This document shows positions 13,300 through 24,749 of a stretch of 64,000 nucleotides of DNA, in pieces. Origin of the DNA: Macrobrachium rosenbergii (Eukaryota; Arthropoda; Malacostraca; Decapoda; Palaemonidae); NCBI RefSeq assembly GCF_040412425.1, contig NC_089768.1:1210001-1274000 (forward strand), written 5' to 3'. The position numbers and the translations under genes were made by a program. Numbering within the stretch: the stretch's first letter is position 1; every line of letters starts with the position of its first letter. The notes beneath the pieces are model-generated. The model searched no databases, was not told the DNA's origin, and saw nothing but the letters and a program-made list of their open reading frames with translations.

Positions 13300-14208
13300 T
13301 TGTTCTTTGTTTAGGGAGTTCATTTATTTATGCAATGCACACTATAATAATTGCATTGCTCTGCTTGGATTTAAATCTCCGGTCAGTCAGTCAGTATAGG
13401 TGCCTTTCTGCATTTGGTGTTCAGATCATGCCCAGCTCTTCTCTATGATGCTCTCTGCTCTTCTTGAATAAATATACAGATGAGGGTCCCCCATTCTCGT
13501 GCACTATGAGTCACAAAGATATCCAGTCTCTGTCTCCTGAAATCATTTACTCTAATATCCTATTCCTAATTCATCCTTAGTATTTATAAACTATTGAATT
13601 CTTAACACACCCACAAGCCTTGGACTGGGGATTATTTAGAAGTTTTGTCTGCCCATTAATGTAGCAGAATCCAAGGAGGATTCAGTAACTAAACATACTT
13701 TAGGATTACCAGTTCCAAGATCCCTGCCGTTGCAAATTGGTTTTTATTGAAAATGCTGAGGAGATAAAGCACCCAACGCCTTAACCCTGTCCATCATCTT
13801 GTTGCCAACTATTCATGATGTTCTTCCTGAGAAGACCAAAATTTTCAGTGGTAGTCTTTGCCTCAAAAAAGTGTCATCTATCAGGCAGCAGGTGCTCGTA
13901 CCCATAGCTAGGGGTCCAAATATAGATACTACTACCTTTAAAAGAGGAACAGGACATTTACATAAATTCTGGGAGGTAATTATATTCTCACGCGTGCCTT
14001 CAGGTTTTTAACATACTATGAGAAGACTAACGAAGTACTCATGATGCTTTGATAACCAAAAGATAAATGATTTTTCTTAAATACACAGTTTGTCACAACA
14101 CGTTTGCTTAAAGGATAATAACTACTGCCATATTGTTATTAGGCCTACTATTAACAATATGACCAGATTTAATAAATCCTGACGAGATGAATCTCTCTGG
14201 ACACCTAC
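13300..14208 (-). other. intron of the secreted-protein gene
   Basis: No further exon or recognised repeat. The small open frames are not bounded by credible splice sites. Confidence 0.5.
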
Positions 14209-14372
14209 CTCTCTGTAGCGGCACTTGACGACAGTGAGCAACGACTCATGAGGCAATTCCAGAAAGCCGACTTTGCGAGAACATTCCTCCAAGTTGTGGT
14301 ACTGGCAAGCCTCACTTCCGCTCACTGGAACACCATAGAATAATGTCAGGCTATGCCTCATACAAAGTGGCA
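14209..14372 (-). CDS. secreted Lys/His/Cys-rich protein, exon 4
   Basis: Internal exon with donor CAGAGAG|gtaggt. Only one frame is open, giving PLCMRHSLTLFYGVPV, then SEACQYHNLEECSRKVGF, then LTVVKCRYRE. It adds four cysteines to the C-terminal domain and joins the last exon in phase 0. The acceptor is uncertain. To keep frame with exon 3, which ends in phase 1, the exon must start at 14372 after ctctcctgagag. The better-looking site tttctgacacag|CTC at 14388 would be phase 0. The first AG may be too close to the branch point to be used, or a small exon lies between 14389 and 15098. Confidence 0.72.
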
Positions 14373-14388
14373 CTCTCAGGAGAGTGAG

Positions 14389-15098
14389 CTGTGTCAGAAA
14401 CAGTAATTAAAATGATCTACTTTTAAAAATGGAGCCATGCTATGGTTATACTTAGTTATTAATGATGAAGAAACTAAAACTAAAAGCATGAATAAAAACT
14501 ATTCACGACTAAAACTAAAGAACGCCAAATTTTACACTAGCTAAGAGATTGAAGCTGTACAGCCAGGTCTTTGTGTATGTTTGTCGGAAAAAAGGCCTCC
14601 ACTTTCTGTGCAAGTCAGGGCCTTGGGACACATTGAGTGTAAGGGTCTGGATTGGTTTTACCTAGACTGCCCGCGTATGGAGTGTGTATGTGTGTGTGTG
14701 TAGACTGCTATTTAAATAAACATACTGAAACTCAGTCGTTAATTATCTCTAGTATACATCCAAAGTGTGCTTGAAACAATAACGATAATCTACTAATGTT
14801 AGCAGAGGCCTAATCCCAGAGCCATGGAGGCTCACGCTAGTTCCCAAGGTACTGTTAATTTCTACATTATTTGGGTGTAAATCGAATAAGACAAATTGGA
14901 CAGAAAGAAGCATCAAAGCAAAAGTTAAAAATGTCAGGTGACAGAAATTCCTTTTAAAATGGAGAAGTTATGAGAACACTAAGGGTGGCAGAGGGACAGT
15001 GACTAATAAGTTTGCTAACATTAGGCTAACTGGCTGCAGACTGCTAACTTAGCATGACTCGTCATGAGTCAAGAAAAGTACTGTACATAGCAACTTAC
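14389..15098 (-). other. intron of the secreted-protein gene
   Basis: Contains a short TG tract near 14685-14701. I searched it for a small extra exon that would resolve the phase question at the next exon and found none that fits. Confidence 0.5.
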
Positions 15099-15739
15099 TA
15101 CTGCTGGCTTTTTCGTGGCTCTGAGATTGGGCACGACACTTCTTCTTCTCTTTTCCCTTCAGGAGCTTACATTTCTTCTTTCTTTCCTTTTTCTTGTTTT
15201 TCTTTCCTTTCTTCTTTTTGTCACGCTTAACTTTCTTACTTCTTTTCTTTTTCTTCTGTCCTGTTTTTTTAGCTTCCTTCTTCTTTCTTAGTCGATCTAT
15301 CATCTGGGTAACGTTCCTGAAGACTTCGGCATTGATGTCTAACCCTACAGTTGACAATAATTCTTGAAGCTTTCTTGAATTCATTAGGCTCTCTTCTGTT
15401 CTCGATATGTCATTGCGTTTACCCGAGAACATGATGTCTGACTCGCCAAGAATCTCTTCTACAGGCTCTGATGCTTCTGAAAGATATTCTCTTCTTCCCA
15501 GCGCTCCATCGGTAAGCCAGTCAATGTCATCCGGATAGGTACCTTCACCTCGGTGATGCCTGTGATAATGATAGGAACTTCTCTCTTTCTCGTGGCTCAC
15601 ACCTGGAGATGCAGCATCTGTGCTTGGCTGATGATGGTGGTAATGGTGATGGCGGCGCGGTGATACTGTTTTCACATTGAACTCTCCATCCTCGTTCTCC
15701 GCTATGACGACACTTCGACGATCCCTCTCCTCCTCTTTT
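15099..15739 (-). CDS. secreted Lys/His/Cys-rich protein, exon 3 (large)
   Basis: Main exon, 641 bp. The acceptor gcttattttatttgacag|AAAAGAGG gives exactly the phase needed by the signal-peptide exon. The donor is AGTA|gtaagt. It encodes, in order: an acidic and basic mixed stretch; a His-rich patch (RRHHHYHHHQ, then HYHRHH); an acidic region with DDIDWLTDGALGRR; a likely helix with LQELLSTVGLDINAEVFRN and an N-glycosylation sequon NVT; then about 60 residues dominated by Lys (KKKKRSKKVKRDKKKK and on), with two Cys at the end (KKKCK, KKKCR). The poly-Lys tail suggests binding to heparan sulfate, nucleic acid or another polyanion. Dibasic sites (RR, KKKR) could be cut by proprotein convertases. 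Function unknown. An alternative acceptor at 15766 (gatttcag|TCTTCGG) is possible but breaks frame with the signal peptide. Confidence 0.82.
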
Positions 15740-16004
15740 CTGTCAAATAAAATAAGCACCGAAGACTGAAATCATTTCAGAAAGCTGCTCACTAATTCTA
15801 ACTGTATTATTATCCTCTAAACTGTTCTGTTAACAAGGACGCAAAACTTGCTTTTGGTATTTTATTCAAACTGGGAAAAATATTTGACAGACGGAGAAAA
15901 AAGCTTTTCGATATAGAGAAAATGAATTCTACCAGTAAGAGCAAACATTTTCCACTGAATTTCTGAATCATGCAAATATTATATAAATGATCTTAACTGT
16001 GGAA
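15740..16004 (-). other. intron, next to exon 3
   Basis: AT-rich intron sequence with the polypyrimidine tracts of the two candidate acceptors at its left edge. Confidence 0.5.
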
Positions 16005-16650
16005 GCGTATCATCACACGCATTTCATGTGAACTCTCTTATATATCATTCCTCTCGTCATGTGTTAACTCTTACATCATTACACTTGTCGAGTGTGAAAC
16101 GTTGTATATTAACACCCATCGCGTGGTAACTTGAGTATCATTATACTCGTCCCGTGTTAATTTTCATATTACTCTCACCCCATGTTAACTCTCAATCATA
16201 ACGATCGTTATGTTAACTCCCGTATCATTACTCGTCCTGTGTTAACTCTCATATTAATACACCGTCAAACGCCTCGTACTATTTCACTCATTATCATCAG
16301 TTAGCTCTCAAACTACAACACTCATCATGTATCATTGCACTCGTTCTGTGTAAAGTGTAACATGTTAGCTCTCAGTTATTGCAAGTTAACTCTAGTGGCT
16401 TTTTCACTCATCACGTGTTAACTCTCGTATTACACTCAATACTGTTAATTTATTTTTTTTAAATTAATCCCCAGCTAAATCATATACAGTTACACTAATA
16501 ATGTGTTAACTCTTGTATAATTACAGTCATCAACTATTAAATCTCATGATTTTTATATTAATTTCTGTATTAATTCTTATACAATTAATCTTTACGTGTT
16601 AACTCTCATATTTTGATACAGTCAAGTTAATTCTCGCAGTTTTTACAAAT
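16005..16650. repeat. decayed minisatellite, unit about 30-40 bp
   Basis: The phrase gtgttaactctcatat, followed by attacactcgtc, recurs with changes through the whole stretch (for example near 16060, 16150, 16190, 16235, 16405, 16500 and 16595). Spacing is irregular, mostly in multiples of about 35 bp. It lies in the intron between exons 2 and 3. The decay shows that it is old. Confidence 0.7.
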
Positions 16651-19588
16651 AATAGACCAGGCGTACCTTTTGCTCGCTGTTACCTTTCATTTCTTATGAA
16701 TGTTCGTAAGTCTTTGTTGAAAGCCGATTCAACAAGATTCGAATGGAAATTTGTACACCAGTGGTTAAGAAAATGTGTTATAGCCAAGTGCTCTCTCCAG
16801 CTCAAGATTTTACGCAATGTGAGGCGTAACTTTATGCGCGATGTTCTTCTAGACTGGAAACCCCCTCTCTTGGGCATCACCTAATCCTATCTCGGTGAGA
16901 AATCGAAGCCTGAATTCTCATTTCTGAAAAAACGTGAAACCGTCTGATTTACGAAAGTAACAGGTACAAGAATTACCGGTATAACTGTGTAGTACATTCA
17001 TCAACGAAACCCATCTCGAGAGATGTGAAACGCGCCATGGGATGTGGTCTGTCATTTTACTCCTTACCAGAAATTGTTCCCGGTGTGTTTACAAGATGAG
17101 ATTCAGAGCAAGGCTGAGGGTTTAGTAGGAAAATTGAGGAAATGCCCGGACGCTTTCCAGATGTGTTGGATAAGAGAAGACTCCTGCCGCGGGCTTTTGT
17201 CTCGTCGTGAAGACGGTCGGGGGTCTTTTCAACGTGCATGTTGAAAAATAGGCCCTTTAAACTCGCAATCTGATCGCTTTGACCACTTCAAATACACCAA
17301 ACACGCCGCGGTCATTTCTACGGGATCTTATTTTGGCAACACATTTACTTCTGTTAACCGTTAGGAAGCAACGTTTGTATTGCTGCGTAGAAATCTGAGT
17401 TCAGCATACGGGCAGGTCGCAGGAGTAGGCTATACTGGCAATATAGTTAAGACGAGCAGTCAGTCGAGTCTGCAAGAAATGTCAAAGAAAAAACAAGAAC
17501 TTGGACACTGACAAATTCAAGTGTAAATCAAATGAGGAACTGAACAACAAAACTGAGGTATATTTTGACATATTACTTCTAATTAGCGACATTATTTCTG
17601 TCCTGGTTTTTCTTTCCATCTTGTCATTCACAGCAACGTTTCTTCTGCGCGACTCTTGCAAATGTCCAGTTGCCGAGACATTGGTGTGCTGCAAATTACA
17701 AAGTATTTCTTTACTCACGGTGCCAAACACATTACAAAGTACTTTTCAAGTTGCGTTGAGCATTGCCATCTATATATCATTTTCATAATTACAACTATTC
17801 GACTTTCGGCATAAAATTCGTATATTTCCAACCGATTATCTGATATTCATTTCTCTCGGAAATAAGCAATTTAAGAATAAAGTTCCTCCCTACGCAACTC
17901 CCCCCCCCACCCACCAACAGTGACACAGGATTAAATGTTGCTGTTCCAAGAAAGGGTTAGACGGACGGCAGCACTTTAGCCAATATCTCTCGACAATAAC
18001 TGTTAATATATACGTTGACATATCAACAAACTAATGTTACATTTTATCATTCCAGTATCTCAGTAACTATATATTTTTGAGAGAAGTCAAACATGACAAG
18101 AAATTGCTGTATGAAATGCAAAAGTTGCAATAAAGCAATGGAAAATGTACTGAGACATTTATGCCTCCAAAAATATTAATTTTTGACGCTATTTCTAGAA
18201 TTTAAGCATCGTCATTTTTTACCATAAGCCCTCCTTAGACCCTGTGAGGGTCATGCCTGAAGGAAGGAAAAAATCTTCGGTAGAAATCTGGCAACCGGGA
18301 TGAATTCTAAGGTCCACCCGCCCCCGCCCCCCGCCTTTTTTTCTTATTGGCAATTAGGTTCAGTGGCTAGTACAGAATTTTGCAAATTTCTATTTTTCTC
18401 CAACAAATTCTTTTTTTTTCGTATATATTTCCAAAATCTGACATGACTTTTGGATTCCTTTCAAAATATACAAATAATAAGACAACTTTAGTAATAAAAG
18501 GACAATTTATAAAAATGCGCAAAGATAATTAGTGAGAAAAAACATCTGTCTTTTGAAGGGATTTGTGAAATTTTGAGGCCACTGGGTTGAGAACTGGAGT
18601 CATAGGGAAAGAGTTTCAAAGCTGTTTTTCTTCTGTTTCAAGTTAACTTAATGGCACGGACCACAACTATTAACTTGCAGGCTTACAACAGTGCCGAGGA
18701 ATTGGGAATTCAACATACGTGGACTTTTCAAAATACTGCGTATGCCAAAAAAAAAAAAGAAAAAAAAACATGAAAAAAGAGCTACAGTGGCAGCAAGGCA
18801 ATAACTCGCATACAAAATTATTATATTTGGTGACATCATTCAGTTTTGCAACTCACTCTCCACTCCACACCCAAAGAAATTAAAGAATCAGTCCCAGCGG
18901 TTTCATTCATCAGTGACCACTGTTGATCACTTGGCAGACACAACGCAATTGGTAAACTCCATCAGGGAATTTGGCCAATTGGTTATTCAGTCACTCTTGG
19001 AAACAAACATCAACCTTCACAGTCTGTATGGGATGAAAACGGGTTGAAAAAACACGGCAAAGAACACTCACTCACTCTTGTGTCATTTACTGAACGTTAA
19101 TTAAGTGACCCACAGTTCTTTATCACCGGCAACCGCCTCGTGAATACAGCTTCAAAGGAAGAAAACGAAGAGGAGAAAGACCAGATAATGATGAAATAGA
19201 GATCAATGGGAAAACAAAACTGTTTATAACGTGCACAAATACAGTCCTTTTTCGGATAGCGTAGTGTTAATATGGGTAAAGATGACCCATTGCATTTCAA
19301 TAATGGCCATCCTGTTCCAAAGAAGTGTTAAAGCAAGCAACACAACTGGGTAATCTGTTGCTGCCTCGAGATTATGGAGACTCCATAACCTCGCTCAGTA
19401 TACCTAGGAGGCCTGTTCTGTGATCCCTGCATTGTATTTTGAGGAGAGCAACTTCATTGTAGGTTTTGTAGGCGACAACGAATCTATGATGTTGCAAAGA
19501 TCTTATTCCAGAATCTACAAACATGATTTCTGGTCAGGAACTGATGAACACGCTGCAAACAGATGGGAAGTTAACAAAGCAAAGTACA
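16651..19588. other. intron sequence, few features
   Basis: Part of the large intron between exons 2 and 3. A somewhat GC-richer block lies at 16960-17300. A C-rich run at 18316-18340 (minus strand ggcggggggcgggggcgggt) could form a G-quadruplex. The open frames at 17482-17788 overlap on both strands and carry no known motif. Confidence 0.4.
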
Positions 19589-19606
19589 CTGACAAGGACT
19601 AGTATC

Positions 19607-20093
19607 TTCTTCTTCTTCTTTTAACGTGCTTTTTTTCCCATTTTTGTATGGGGTAAGCACGATGCCTTCTTTTGAAGGACTTTTGATTTGGCTTTGGGGT
19701 AGACCGTAGTCTCAATCGGCTGCCCTGCCTGACATCGCTTAGACCCCGGTAGCGTATGTTTCATGTATCATAGCCGACCCAACGCCGTTTCTTCCCAGCA
19801 GCGAGAAGTTGTTGCGCGAGTAGGGCGAGAGTTCGAGACGTGTGAGGTGTTTGTTATGTTTTTAGAAGGTGTTGTAGTGGCTTTGTTTTGAGTGTGTATT
19901 TAGTCTGTAACACCCATTTGCCCATTTGCTTTTTAAGCAAACCTATACGTTGATTACATATATAATCCCGGGATGTCTACATGGATAGCAAAGTGTCTGC
20001 CTCTCTGATCAGTCGGCTGTGGATTTGAACCCGCGCCACAGACCTCTACGAAGTCCGAAGCTGCTGCTGTAACCGACTGAGCCATCGGGGCTC
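19607..20093 (-). mobile_element. tRNA-derived SINE, complete, with target duplication
   Basis: On the minus strand the element starts with gagccccgatggctcagtcg, an A-box-like tRNA head. A clear B box gcgggttcaaatccac follows at about 20020-20036, then a long tRNA-unrelated body, ending in a (GAA)n-type tail at 19607-19620. It is flanked on both sides by the identical 18-bp sequence ctgacaaggactagtatc (19589-19606 and 20094-20111). The perfect duplication indicates a fairly recent insertion. RNA polymerase III would transcribe such an element; it needs a LINE to move. Confidence 0.88.
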
Positions 20094-20111
20094 CTGACAA
20101 GGACTAGTATC

Positions 20112-21333
20112 CATGTGATAATCTCAAGAGCAAATGTTTTGCTGCACCATCTTGGTTTCCTCACAATACTGCCTTACCCCGTGACAGTGTATGATAGTGC
20201 TTACTCTTGCATAAAGAATGTTCAAAGCCTACTTTTACTTGTTTAAAAAAAGTCATGTGATAACGGCGTCTAAAGCATTGCCGCAGAGATTTGGTTGATT
20301 ACAAGGGAATTCCCTAACCTGCTGGAATCCTTCCATATGACTAAAATTCGGCATGTGTGTATGGGAAATACATAACCAGAGTAGGTTAGGAAAAAATTCC
20401 TTGCTGAAGACCACATTTGGTCCTTTAAAGAAACAACGCAAGGTCAGTGAAAGCACTGTTAATGCTAACAAAAGTGGTAGAGAGGTTTAGATGGGAAGCA
20501 TTTTTCGTGTCAATAGGATGATGGTGAACTGGCTACACAATTTGAGGAAGTAATCACGACCGAGCAACACTCACTTCAGAAGAGGGCAAAGTTCCATTAG
20601 ATGATCACATCAGAAGAAACACTAAAATAACTGGTTTAGACTACTGATCAGTAGAAATATCTGTAAGGGTTTTGGCACCTGTTATGTCTTTTTAAATAGT
20701 CTATCTCATCAGAATGGACAAGGTTGGAACTGGAATCTCTACCTGCAAAAAAAAAAAAAAAAAAAAGGAGATGCTTTTCTGATTTTCCACATTTTCGACA
20801 GAGCCAACGATTTGGGATAGGCTCTTCTCTTTCGAGCAGGCTTTGAATCTCGAGATTAATTTTCAAGTTCATGAACAATTACATAAAGGTCACTTTGCTG
20901 TTTGAGAACTAAAGTTAAGTCTGATACTACTGGTATTGAAGTGCCTTTAAAACAAACAATAAACTAATTTCAAAACTCAGCAAGGTGAGATCATTGCCCT
21001 AACTGAAACGAGGGATTAAAAAGATGAATGGAAGCCTTCTAAACATGAAGTCTTCCTCATATGGACATTTGAAAGACCTTTGAATACCACATCAGTTGGT
21101 TATGAGCAGATAGGGAAACCGTTATGCTTAACTCAGAAGTTCTTTCTCTTCGCATTTAAAGGAAATCCATTCTGTGTTTCTTTTCACTTTCCATGCATGG
21201 CTAGGTATTAGTTAGACGTTGAGAAGGTGTATTTCGAAATGAAGATCGTGAAAAAGACGGCTTTGAGTACACGAAATGATTTTATGAAAGAAGAAACGCA
21301 TCCAAAGCATAACCAAAAGGATCAGTAACTTAC
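20112..21333 (-). other. intron after exon 2
   Basis: No exon or recognised transposon. It holds a 20-bp A tract (20747-20766). Confidence 0.5.
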
Positions 21334-21497
21334 CTTATGGATATGGTAGCCACCTTCTTTGCACCAATCTTCCTCGTGTTCCATTCGAAGTCGCCACGCC
21401 TGCTGCTTGTGCTCAGAGACTGAAAGGGCTGCGATGTAGCGAAGGCAATAACTAGGATCACGTGGAACAGAGTCACTTTTACTATGTTCACAAGCAT
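21334..21497 (-). CDS. secreted Lys/His/Cys-rich protein, start exon with signal peptide
   Basis: The exon runs 21502-21334 between a strong acceptor (tactttcttttt-like tract, ctttttgcttcag|ATACG) and a consensus donor (CCATAAG|gtaagtt). ATG at 21497-21495 has A at -3. It opens a frame starting MLVNIVKVTLF and continuing HVILVIAFATSQPF: a basic start, a hydrophobic core and a small-residue cleavage site, most likely after ATS. The mature start has dibasic RR and KK sites. The frame leaves in phase 2 and joins exon 3 as AG|A (Arg). A second frame is also open through the exon (YDACEHSKSDSVPRD...), but it lacks a start and needs the weaker phase-0 acceptor of exon 3. The predicted precursor is about 372 residues over four coding exons. 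Confidence 0.82.
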
Positions 21498-21721
21498 CGT
21501 ATCTGAAGCAAAAAGAAGTATTCTGTTAAAAACGAAAACCCTTTCTCTTATGAACCATTAGAATTGAAATACCATTTTTAAACAATGAAAGGAGACCATA
21601 CAAAAACCATCCTAAAACTGGAAATTTTTATTACTTTGTCACGTATTGTATGTTACTTCTTACAAAGTGACTGTGTTAAACCTAAAAATCATAATCTCTC
21701 AGGTTATGTTAAGCTCTTTTT

Positions 21722-21870
21722 TCCCAGGTGGAATTCGAACCCAAGCCTGGTAGAAGAGTGAGGTTGGCGTCGCTCTTCCTTTCTTGGTGGGATTCATATG
21801 CATTTCCAGCAGAGGATTGACGTTAAGCTACTGCTTAAACCGCCATGCTACTCTTGTGACTATTAAATAT
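21722..21870 (-). repeat. tRNA-like SINE fragment
   Basis: The minus strand carries a good B box in cttgggttcgaattccacc (about 21741-21727), with an A-box-like stretch agtagcttaacg about 90 bp before it. This spacing is longer than in a tRNA, so it is a diverged SINE or tRNA pseudogene rather than a tRNA gene. Confidence 0.45.
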
Positions 21871-21907
21871 TAATGTACGTAGTCGGTAAACGCGACCAGC
21901 AGAATCA

Positions 21908-22260
21908 AACAAGAAAAAAACAATTTAAATTACAAACTGAGAAACCTATGAGTCTATTAAAAAAGAAAGCTTGTGCAGCCAGTTTACACTTCTGAAGTTC
22001 CAGCGATTCTAATGCATGACTGGGGAGATAATTCCATAATTTGGTCAAGAGTTTGGTATTAAGCCTCACAAACGAAAAGCCAAGACCATTAAAGTCAAAT
22101 CTAGTACGATAGGCTACTACATTAGAATTATGTAGACTGGTATAGGACATGCACAATGAACTAATCGAATAACAGTGCCAACAATTAAAACTAAGATATG
22201 GGATGAGGAATTTCTTACTCTGCAACTGAAGACGAGAGATAGCTGCTAAGGCCAAGGAGG
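21908..22260 (-). pseudogene. LINE ORF2 C-terminal relic
   Basis: The minus-strand frame contains FSFVRLNTKLLTKLWNYLPS and then HALESLELQKCK. This matches the conserved end of jockey/CR1/I-type ORF2 proteins (F.PRT..LWN.LP....E...L..FK). The rest of ORF2 is absent. Confidence 0.6.
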
Positions 22261-23099
22261 GGGTTAATATTTAAAACAAGGCAGGATAATGATAAAACAA
22301 ATCCCTCAGAACAGATTTGTCTTTAAACAACCTGAAAGACTTTATCAATATATACAGTACAGGTTTGGCCCTACTGTAGAAGAGATAAGCCAGGTATTTG
22401 TCTAAAAGGTGAATTTGCAGTTAACAATGGCACCTAAAATTTCCAATGAGTTAAAGGAACACTCAATGAAATTATTCCAGCGAGAGAGCTCCATCGCCAT
22501 AGACCTACTTACGATCTGATAATGCCAATTTTTTGTTGTTCTAACACTTTAATATTGTTATCAGTATTACAAACGCATGTTGATAACCTAAGTATTGTGT
22601 TTCTTCTAACGGTTCTACTCTCTTCGTTAATACAATATTCTACATAACCTGGTATTTATAATGGAGACGTATTCCATGTTGCAATTAGTGCCCGCCACGT
22701 TCAAAACCCTTCCCTTTTTTATTTGAAACGTTTCACATCAGTGCATGGAGTAAAGACTAAACAAGGAAGAAACACTTGTTCTTCTTTACCCGAACTCCCA
22801 GCTTCAAAACAATCCATTTTTATCTGTAAAGACTAAATAACCAAGCATTCTTTGTTACTTTATATCTGGCGCTCTTTGGTAGAGTTCCGAGAAAGGGCAA
22901 GGTATGAAAGTGTGGGACGGAGAAAGTGATTTTGCATGAGTGGCCGATACTTGAAGATAAGTTTTTGTCTGAGGATGGCATTGGTAAGACTGAGCATGGC
23001 AGTAGAATAAGTTATGTTAGTGTGTAAACGTGGTTCTCGAATGGAAAAAAAAACAAGGGTGAAAAAGAAATATTTTGGGAGAGTCTGGCTGGGCTTAAC
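22261..23099. other. unannotated
   Basis: AT-rich. The 22860-23132 minus-strand open frame has no motif I know and may be part of the adjoining LINE 3' region. Confidence 0.35.
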
Positions 23100-24000
23100 A
23101 TGTGGAAGAGTGACTGTAAATATCATCATCATCGCCTCCTATGCTGTGTGACACAAAAGGGCCTCTGTGAAATTCATCACCCATGTTTTTCCTGTGCTTT
23201 ACCTTCCACAAATCTCCAGTCATCTCTAACCTCCAATCGCACAGTTCTCATCCAGATAGGCCTGGGTCTTCCAACCCTTCGGGTGAGTATTCGTACAGAA
23301 GCCTAGACGGCACTTTAACATAATATTCTCCAGGGGATGCGTGAAGGACATGTCAGGCCATTTCCATTCCACCTCCATCATTTCCTCATTTACACATAGA
23401 ACTTATGCAATTTCTCTTATTTCTAATGTTATCCTGCCATCTGAATCCTAATATTTCTTCTTTCAAGTAATCATTGAATGACTTTTATAATGAAAACATA
23501 ACTTACATTGTGCAAAGAAAAATTACTGATAATGCCTGGTTCATTTAACTGTGATATTTTCAGTCTCAAATTGACAAAAACTTTTGGGTTATATTTTCAT
23601 TGTCATAAGATGATTCGTGTCTGCACAGCAATACAGATTCTAATCTTACTGTCGTATGCAATTTCATTTTAGTGTATTTCCAGATATAATGAAACTTGCC
23701 CATTTTTTTTATTTGCTCTTTTCAGTCTTTCGATGAAATGCCAACTCAAGAAAACTCATAGTGTATATCATTGTTCCTAAATATCTGAGACTCAACCGTA
23801 TTAATCCTTTGTCCATTGTGCAAACGCTGTCCTCTTTACTGCTATTTTTCTTAGATTCATTTTGAATCTCATATCTCTAGATACATTATGGAAGCTTTGT
23901 AAATCTTGTGGAGTTTTGCTGATTAAAACAGCATCATCTGTGTATTCTAAGTCTGTCAACTTTCTTATCGTTACTCCAATCACTGATCAATTTTTTTGTT
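23100..24000 (-). pseudogene. LINE reverse transcriptase relic (RTE-like C-terminal half)
   Basis: Minus-strand pieces follow LINE ORF2 order. LTDLEYTDDAVLISKTPQDL (about 23960-23900) contains the RT catalytic box F/YADD, here YTDD. A patch resembling WA.FG..K....CLKRKV follows near 23700-23600. The C-terminal motif RRVGRPRPIWMRTVR with EVRDDWR lies near 23285-23205. Stops and frame changes show decay. The family assignment to RTE-like is tentative. Confidence 0.68.
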
Positions 24001-24312
24001 ATAAAATTTATGAGAATGTTCTCGTAGGTGCTGTGAATAGCTGTTGGCTTGTGGGCAGTGAAAAGTTAGGTGGCTTAAAGTAAAAGCTCTCAACTCCGTG
24101 ACCAGCGCTCAGCAATACTTATTTGTCCTCTTCCCAAATCCACCTAACGGATCTCACCTCACCAAAGAACTTTAAAGTGGCATATATAATACAATTATTG
24201 CAAATTTCATGCCACAATGTAAGGAAATGACAACGCTTCCTAAAGAAATGGAATTACCAAAGCCTTAAGCAATTGTTGCACTTCAATTCAACACCTGTCA
24301 TCATATAAAGAA

Positions 24313-24461
24313 GTCAGTTGTCAGGGCATCATTATAATTCACTTTACATTTAGAATATCCCAGTGTGAATTTTGATTGGTTGCTAGGACAGTTGTCAGGG
24401 CATCATTATAATTCACTTTAGATTTAGAATATCCCAGTCTGAATTTTGATTGGTTGCTGGG
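24313..24461. repeat. 74-bp tandem duplication
   Basis: The unit starting cagttgtcagggcatcatta at 24315 recurs at 24389 with only a few changes, through attttgattggttgct. Two copies, end to end. Confidence 0.9.
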
Positions 24462-24749
24462 ACTGGAGTTTAAATCTGAAATATAAATAAGATGCTGAAC
24501 CTTAAGAATAATCATAATGCTAGTTCTTTGTAGTATACTAATCAATAATTTTCGACAAACATTAAACAGTGAAATTAAGAAAATATTGCCAATATTTGGA
24601 AACATTAGTGTAAATAATAATATCTATAGGTGCAGTTGGCGTTAACAGGAGTATCAACCATCTAAAGCCCCAAGAGAAGACTTGAAGAATTTAAGAAAAC
24701 CTACAAAAGGCATCTAAAGAAAATTAAACAATACAGGCCACATTTGTCC

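Noticed and set aside
15766..15766. Alternative acceptor of exon 3 joining a second open frame of exon 2 (YDACEHSK...)
   Set aside because: It keeps frame, but the product would lack a start and signal peptide, and the acceptor at 15739 has the better tract and fits the signal-peptide frame exactly.
17482..17788. Overlapping open frames on both strands in the large intron
   Set aside because: No motif, no paired splice sites and no similarity that I recognise.
20020..20093. A functional tRNA gene at the SINE head
   Set aside because: Boxes A and B are present but the sequence runs into a SINE body with tail and target duplication, and no full cloverleaf can be drawn.
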